Shown: positions 17,108-20,761 of the stretch, piece by piece | Layout: each line of letters begins with the position of its first letter | How positions within the stretch are numbered: position 1 is the stretch's first letter | Assembly: GCA_016296775.1 (NCBI GenBank) | Contig: JAEDIE010000026.1 | Location: 1-20,761 of the forward strand | Source: Bacilli bacterium | GTDB lineage: Bacteria; Bacillota_I; Bacilli_A; RFN20; CAG-826 | Reading direction: 5' to 3' | DNA: 20,761 nucleotides | Made by a program: the position numbers and the translations under genes | The notes under the pieces: model-generated | What the model saw: only the letters and a program-made list of their open reading frames with translations | What the model was told of the DNA's origin: nothing | The model's database searches: none

Positions 17108-17148
17108 AAATAAAGAAGTAGCATATATTTTCTACTTCTTTATTTTTT
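17108..17148 (+). terminator. Strong intrinsic terminator before the AAA+ operon
   Basis: A 14-bp perfect stem (17108-17121 with 17132-17145), a 10-nt loop, and T residues through 17148. It ends whatever is transcribed across the pseudoknot region and insulates the AAA+ operon. Confidence 0.8.
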
Positions 17149-17171
17149 CAAATATAATAACAATTATTTTA

Positions 17172-17188
17172 AAAAACATATGTATTTC
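17172..17188 (-). repeat. 17-nt module element, copy 2 (inverted)
   Basis: Exact reverse complement of GAAATACATATGTTTTT. It lies upstream of the AAA+ operon and overlaps TATTTCCTATGTATTTT (17183-17199), the motif shared with the RdRP-like promoter region. An AT-rich -10-like stretch (TATATATTAT, 17211-17220) follows. Confidence 0.75.
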
Positions 17189-17220
17189 CTATGTATTTTA
17201 AAATATTTTCTATATATTAT

Positions 17221-17355
17221 AGTTCTTTACTTAAGTGTTATTAGGTTTATTAAGTAATTAGAACTATTCTGAATCTAGTTTGTTTAAGAAAGGAGTAATA
17301 TAACAAACTAATTATTAACCGTTTAAATCTAATTTATTTAATTTAAGGAGTGTTA
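17221..17355 (+). promoter_or_regulatory. Structured 5' leader of the AAA+ operon
   Basis: If transcription starts after the TATTAT at 17215-17220, the leader is about 130 nt. Hairpin 1 pairs AGTTCT (17221-17226) with AGAACT (17260-17265) and ACTTAA (17229-17234) with TTAAGT (17250-17255). Hairpin 2 pairs TAGTTTGTT (17276-17284) with AACAAACTA (17302-17310). Its 17-nt loop displays AGAAAGGAG (17287-17295 region), a decoy Shine-Dalgarno with no start codon after it, complementary to the CTCCTTTCT upstream at 17083-17091. Confidence 0.45.
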
Positions 17356-18471
17356 ATGAATAAAGCTAAGTATGTAAGTAAATTAAGTGAACTTTTACTA
17401 TCTATGATAGGAGAGAAGGTCACACATTTTAATTTAGGTCTTGGAACTATCGTTGATGTTAGAGATGGGAAATGTATTGTTAAATACGAAACTCATGAAA
17501 CTAACAAGCAATTTTTAATTGAATCATTTTTTGATTATAATGATCCGGTTTCAGAATTGTTTAGAGATGAGTTTAACAACATAAGATGTGAATATGAATT
17601 ATCTAAAAAGGTTAAAGATAAGACTAAGAAAAATTTCTTAGAATATGTTAAAGATAAGGAAGAAGTTAAGAAAATTACTTTTGATGATATTGTCGGCTTA
17701 GATGATTTAAAAGATACCATAAATAATATGGTAGTATATCCTTTGAAGTATAAAGAGATATATAAGGCTTTTAATCGTCATTCAGGAGGAGGAATATTAT
17801 TATATGGCCCTCCAGGAAACGGAAAGACATTAATTGCTAAAGCAATAGCTAATGAAATTGATGCTAAATTCTTTCCAATCAAGTGTTCTAGTATAGCTTC
17901 TAAATGGTATGGAGAATCTGAAAGGAAGATTAAAGAATTGTTTGAAGATGCTAAGAGTTATGAGCGTTCAATTATTTATTTTGATGAATTTGATTCTTTA
18001 GGAACTTCAAGAGAAGATGAAAGTAATCAAGCTTCTAATCGAGTTGTTTCTGAATTATTAGCTCAATTAGATGGGTTTGATGCAATAAGCAATACTGTTT
18101 TGGTTATTGCGTCAACTAATAAGCCTTGGAGCATTGATTCAGCATTACTTAGATCAGGAAGATTTAATAAGAAGATATATGTTGGTTTACCAGATAATGT
18201 ATCTAGACATGATTTATTAATTCATGAACTATTTGGTGTTCCTACTAAGGAAATAGATTATGATGAAATCTCTTTAAGATGTGCTGGTTATAGCTGCGCA
18301 GATATTGTAGAAGTAGTTAATGAAGCTAAAGATTTAGCTATTAAGAGGAGTATAAAGGGGAATAGTATTTCTCCAGTTACTCATGATGATTTATTAAGTG
18401 CTTTAAGTAGTGTTCATTCAACTATTGTTAAGAGTGAGTTAGAGAGATTATCTAATTTTAAATTAAGGTAA
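17356..18471 (+). CDS. AAA+ ATPase (classic AAA clade) with N-terminal SH3/Tudor-like domain
   Basis: A 371-residue cytoplasmic ATPase of the p97/katanin/PAN type. Residues about 17-45 (GEKVTHFNLGLGTIVDVRDG) resemble the SH3/Tudor-like fold at the C-terminus of PcrA/UvrD helicases. Residues about 110-360 are one AAA+ module: FDDIVGL at the start, Walker A GPPGNGKT (151-158), an aromatic pore loop KWYGES (183-188) and Walker B IIYFDEFD (Asp210, Glu211). LLRSGRF carries the arginine finger. It should be an active hexameric unfoldase. The C-terminus ERLSNFKLR resembles HslU's HslV-docking tail DLSRFIL. I chose ATG at 17356, 5 nt after AAGGAG; the in-frame GTG at 17350 overlaps that site. First gene of the proteolytic operon; a terminator-like hairpin separates it from the second. 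Confidence 0.9.
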   Translation: MNKAKYVSKLSELLLSMIGEKVTHFNLGLGTIVDVRDGKCIVKYETHETNKQFLIESFFDYNDPVSELFRDEFNNIRCEYELSKKVKDKTKKNFLEYVKDKEEVKKITFDDIVGLDDLKDTINNMVVYPLKYKEIYKAFNRHSGGGILLYGPPGNGKTLIAKAIANEIDAKFFPIKCSSIASKWYGESERKIKELFEDAKSYERSIIYFDEFDSLGTSREDESNQASNRVVSELLAQLDGFDAISNTVLVIASTNKPWSIDSALLRSGRFNKKIYVGLPDNVSRHDLLIHELFGVPTKEIDYDEISLRCAGYSCADIVEVVNEAKDLAIKRSIKGNSISPVTHDDLLSALSSVHSTIVKSELERLSNFKLR

Positions 18472-18477
18472 TGAACG

Positions 18478-18506
18478 AAAATAATAGGGATTTCCCTATT
18501 ATTTTT
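18478..18506 (+). terminator. Intergenic terminator or attenuator inside the operon
   Basis: AAAATAATAGGG (18478-18489) pairs with CCCTATTATTTT (18494-18505) around ATTT, ending in T residues. It lies between the AAA+ and HslV-like genes with no obvious promoter after it, so it probably lowers rather than stops expression of the two downstream genes. Confidence 0.65.
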
Positions 18507-18535
18507 ATATTTATTAAGTTTAAAAAGGAGTCTAT

Positions 18536-19147
18536 ATGAGTTTTTTAGTTGCTGTTAAAGAAGATGGAATTATATATGTAGGTTGTGATTCAGAAGTTAT
18601 AAAGGATGGATCAAGAACTACTTTAAAGAGTAAGAATAATTATGAGATATGGAAGATAGAAGATTTCCCATTTTGTATTATGGTATCAGATAAAAATATA
18701 AGAGATGCTAATGTAGTTAGATTAATAGACGATATGATTACTGACTATGATGCTAATAAAGGAAATGCTGATAACAATTATGTAGGTAGATTAATTATTA
18801 AAGCATTAAGAGATGCTCATTATATTAGGTCTTATGATGGTTCTTCTGAAGTTAAGGAACCATCGTTTATATTTGCATTTAAAGATCAATTATTCAGCAT
18901 TAACTATGATGGAGAAGTTGTTGAATCGGAAGATTTTGTAGTAATTGGTAGTAGAAGAAGCGAAGCTACTATAAGTTTACTTTCAACTACTACATTACCT
19001 GCTAAAGAAAGAGTAATTAGAGCTATAAAAGCAAGTGTTGCTTCTGATATTTATGTTGATAATGCAATCATTTTAACTAGTACAAGTAGTGAAGATGATT
19101 TTGAAGTAATAACAAAAGAAAACGAAAGTAAGTATTTAAGTAAATAA
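18536..19147 (+). CDS. HslV/proteasome-beta-like N-terminal-nucleophile hydrolase
   Basis: A 203-residue protein with the proteasome-subunit fold pattern. After Met removal the N-terminus is SFLVAVKEDGIIYVGCDSE: Ser1 takes the place of the usual Thr1 nucleophile (as in B. subtilis ClpQ/CodW, which uses Ser), and Asp17 falls exactly at the conserved catalytic Asp17. There is no propeptide. The C-terminal half (FVVIGSRRSEATISLLS, then VIRAIKASVASDIYVDN) matches HslV's GSGGNYALAAARAL and ICVYTN regions. Lys33 is not clearly conserved: Lys30 and Lys32 are near, so activity is likely but unproven. HslV is about 175 residues; this one has an extra acidic tail. AAAAGGAG lies 5 nt before the ATG. Its probable unfoldase is the AAA+ protein encoded upstream. 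Confidence 0.78.
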   Translation: MSFLVAVKEDGIIYVGCDSEVIKDGSRTTLKSKNNYEIWKIEDFPFCIMVSDKNIRDANVVRLIDDMITDYDANKGNADNNYVGRLIIKALRDAHYIRSYDGSSEVKEPSFIFAFKDQLFSINYDGEVVESEDFVVIGSRRSEATISLLSTTTLPAKERVIRAIKASVASDIYVDNAIILTSTSSEDDFEVITKENESKYLSK

Positions 19148-19161
19148 GGAGGTTATTAGCA

Positions 19162-20472
19162 ATGGAAAATAAGAGATTTGAAGATATTGGTGGATATGAA
19201 TTACAAAAGGCAGAAGCTAAGAAAATAGTCAAATTCTTTTCTAATTATGAATTATTTAAGGAAAATGGAGCTTATTTACCTAGAGGAATAGTATTTTATG
19301 GTCAACCTGGTACAGGTAAGACTTTATTTGCTAAAGCAATAGTAAATGAATCTAACGTAAATGCATTATCTTTAAGTCCAGATGAACTCGTTAAGGAAGA
19401 AAGTATCTCTCTTTCTATAAAGGAAATATTTTCTAAAGCTAAAGAAAATGCCCCTTCTATTATTTTAATTGATGAAATAGATAGAATTGTTTGTTGTGGA
19501 GGAATATATAAAGAAGAAAGTAGTAAAGAGAAAGAAGTTTTAAGATGTTTCTTAACTGAAATTGATAATCTTAAAGATTCTGATTGTTTGGTTATAGCTA
19601 CATCTAATTCTCATATTCTTGATATGCCTAAATCTTTAATTAGAAACGGAAGAATTGAGAAACATATTGAAATTCCTCTTCCAGATACAGATCAAAGAGC
19701 TGATATCTTGAAGAAGTACTTATCTAAGAACGATAGATTTAAGGATATTTCTATTACAGATTTAGCTATATATACACCAGCATTTTCAGCAGCTTCATTA
19801 GAGAGCTTAGTTAACACTGTATTAATTGATTGTATTTCTGAAAATAGAAATGCTACTTTTAAGGATTTCCTTGAACCAATTGAAACTATTAAATCAAGAG
19901 GAATGAAACAAAAAGGAAGAAAGGATAATTCAGTTGTTATTTATCATGAATTAGGTCACTTTATTACTGATTATGTTATTTCTGGAGAGATTGGTATGAT
20001 CAGTATTAATCCTTATGGTCAAACTGGAGGAAGTTATACTAGATTTAATAAGGGTGAATCATATAACGAATTCTCTTTAAGTGAGATTAAGAATACTTGT
20101 GTATGTTTAATTGGAGGATTAGTAGCTACTAAGATATTTTTAAATGAACCATATTTAGGAGCAGATAGTGATCTATTTACATTAGGAACAACGTATATGC
20201 AAATGGTTCAAAATGGATTAACTGGTGCTAAAGACTTTGCCTTACATTTCTTATACAAGGATAGAGGAAGGGTTCAACTTAATAGTTTTACTAATGAATT
20301 AACTGATGACTTCGTTAAGTTTTTAAATGAATGTGAAATGAGAGCTACTAATATTATTAATAATAATAGACGTATTATTGAAGTATTGTTCAATGAATTA
20401 GTTACTAAAGGTGTTTTAACTGCAGAAGAAACTAAAGAGTTGATTAAAGATATTCCTGTTGTAAAAGAATAG
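19162..20472 (+). CDS. Soluble FtsH-like AAA+ zinc metalloprotease
   Basis: A 436-residue ATP-dependent protease with FtsH architecture but without FtsH's N-terminal transmembrane and periplasmic part: it starts directly at the AAA+ module (FEDIGGYELQKAE). Walker A GQPGTGKT is at 47-54, Walker B ILIDEID has Asp104 and Glu105, and IRNGRIEKHIEIPLPD matches FtsH's LRPGRFDR sensor/arginine-finger region. The M41 peptidase has the zinc motif HELGH (262-266), and GADSDLFTLGTT carries the third ligand, Asp337, 71 residues on (74 in E. coli FtsH). All active-site residues appear present. It is therefore probably a cytoplasmic hexameric protease, shorter than FtsH (about 640). AAGGAGG overlaps the upstream stop, 9 nt before the ATG, so it is coupled to the HslV-like gene. 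Confidence 0.9.
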   Translation: MENKRFEDIGGYELQKAEAKKIVKFFSNYELFKENGAYLPRGIVFYGQPGTGKTLFAKAIVNESNVNALSLSPDELVKEESISLSIKEIFSKAKENAPSIILIDEIDRIVCCGGIYKEESSKEKEVLRCFLTEIDNLKDSDCLVIATSNSHILDMPKSLIRNGRIEKHIEIPLPDTDQRADILKKYLSKNDRFKDISITDLAIYTPAFSAASLESLVNTVLIDCISENRNATFKDFLEPIETIKSRGMKQKGRKDNSVVIYHELGHFITDYVISGEIGMISINPYGQTGGSYTRFNKGESYNEFSLSEIKNTCVCLIGGLVATKIFLNEPYLGADSDLFTLGTTYMQMVQNGLTGAKDFALHFLYKDRGRVQLNSFTNELTDDFVKFLNECEMRATNIINNNRRIIEVLFNELVTKGVLTAEETKELIKDIPVVKE

Positions 20473-20473
20473 A

Positions 20474-20490
20474 GAAATACATATGTTTTT
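20474..20490 (+). repeat. 17-nt module element, copy 3
   Basis: GAAATACATATGTTTTT, one base after the stop codon of the FtsH-like gene. As in copy 1, its T run forms the left arm of a hairpin, here 14 bp (20486-20499 with 20506-20519), without a T tract. Confidence 0.75.
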
Positions 20491-20533
20491 GGATAAATTG
20501 TTATTAATTTATCCAAAAATATTTAATATATAG

Positions 20534-20570
20534 GACTTGATAAATTTAATTTATTAAGTCTTATTTTTTT
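20534..20570 (+). terminator. Intrinsic terminator of the proteolytic operon
   Basis: GACTTGATAAAT (20534-20545) pairs with ATTTATTAAGTC (20549-20560), 12 bp with one G-U pair and a 3-nt loop, followed by TTATTTTTTT. Confidence 0.85.
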
Positions 20571-20646
20571 GAAAATCATATTGTATTAATATAAGTTTTT
20601 ATAAGTTTTTATTGAATATATCGATTAACAAATTATGTAAAAATTA

Positions 20647-20676
20647 TTGCTTAATATAATAATTTTATGATATATT
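20647..20676 (+). promoter_or_regulatory. Promoter of tRNA-Cys
   Basis: TTGCTT (20647-20652) as -35, 18 nt, then TATATT (20671-20676) as -10, preceded by TG (20668-20669) as an extended -10. The tRNA begins 10 nt after the -10 box. Confidence 0.45.
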
Positions 20677-20686
20677 AAATGCACTT

Positions 20687-20761
20687 GCTTCCTTAGCCAA
20701 GCTGGTAAGGCAGTTGACTGCAACTCAACGATCAGTGGTTCAAATCCGCTAGGAAGCTCCA
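20687..20761 (+). tRNA. tRNA-Cys (GCA anticodon)
   Basis: A complete 75-nt cloverleaf with encoded CCA, ending at the last base of the window. Acceptor stem GCTTCCT/AGGAAGC, D stem GCC/GGC, anticodon stem GTTGA/TCAAC. The loop CTGCAAC puts anticodon GCA at 20720-20722, and the T loop is TTCAAAT. The discriminator is T73, required by cysteinyl-tRNA synthetase. Confidence 0.95.

Larger units (their letters stand above)
16830..17148 (+). ncRNA. Candidate structured RNA region with repeated terminators and anti-SD-like motifs
   Basis: About 320 nt without a plausible gene, packed with hairpins. Four of them are followed by T-rich runs on the plus strand. Three unpaired stretches carry CTCC motifs complementary to ribosome binding sites: CTCCTCCTT (16948-16956), CTCCTCTT (17016-17023) and CCTCCTTTCT (17082-17091), the last identical to the usual 16S rRNA 3' end. 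The 3' part can fold as an H-type pseudoknot: stem 17053-17060/17070-17077, with loop GAGGGTA (17063-17069) pairing to TACCCTC (17098-17104). A terminator follows. No convincing promoter is seen, so one or several RNAs remain possible. Confidence 0.45.

Noticed and set aside
17535..17720. 61-codon minus-strand frame inside the AAA+ gene
   Set aside because: Antisense by-product within a conserved coding region.
20274..20516. 80-codon minus-strand frame over the FtsH-like 3' end
   Set aside because: Antisense, begins inside a terminator-type hairpin, no ribosome binding site.
3862..20761. Integrated island bounded by tRNA-Gly and a duplicated tRNA end
   Set aside because: No second copy of the tRNA-Gly 3' end and no integrase in the window; tRNA-Cys is complete and unrelated in sequence.

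Overview
The window comes from a very AT-rich, Gram-positive-type bacterium, probably a low-GC Bacillota or Mollicutes-related gut lineage. The evidence is AGGAGG-type ribosome binding sites, lipoprotein signal peptides, U-rich intrinsic terminators, a GH53 galactanase and CCA-encoding tRNA genes. All 13 protein genes end in TAA or TAG, and tryptophan is written TGG, so there is no sign that UGA is read as Trp. The taxonomic placement is inference from style only.

Layout. (1) 1-3.94 kb is ordinary chromosome: a membrane protein of unknown function, pseudouridine-5'-phosphate glycosidase (psuG), a convergent YhhN/TMEM86-type membrane protein, an alpha/beta-hydrolase lipase, a MIF-type tautomerase and tRNA-Gly(CCC). 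(2) 3.94-4.37 kb is non-coding, with two large palindromes and possible small transcripts. (3) 4.37-12.1 kb is a tight three-gene operon for exported proteins: a 1356-residue MACPF pore-forming-type protein with Ig-like and GLUG repeats and a C-terminal membrane anchor, an Ig-like lipoprotein, and a secreted ComEC-type metallo-beta-lactamase-fold protein with a second, degenerate half. A 33-bp-period tandem repeat follows. (4) 12.3-14.0 kb is a GH53 galactanase lipoprotein. (5) 14.1-20.5 kb is the most unusual part. It holds a double-psi-beta-barrel RNA polymerase related to eukaryotic cellular RdRPs (DxDxD motif), then a 0.6-kb non-coding region full of hairpins, terminators and anti-Shine-Dalgarno-like motifs, then an operon of a Tudor-like/AAA+ ATPase, an HslV/proteasome-like N-terminal nucleophile hydrolase and a soluble FtsH-like AAA+-M41 protease. 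(6) tRNA-Cys(GCA) closes the window.

The polymerase and the proteolytic operon are tied together by sequence. An identical 17-nt element, GAAATACATATGTTTTT, lies just after the gene preceding the polymerase, just after the last gene of the operon, and inverted in the gap between the two. A degenerate copy lies in the polymerase promoter region. The AAA+ protein ends in a tail resembling the HslU tail that docks into HslV, which suggests a home-made unfoldase-peptidase pair. I read 13.98-20.49 kb as one module, a candidate undescribed RNA-polymerase plus proteolysis system. Its function is not revealed by the sequence.
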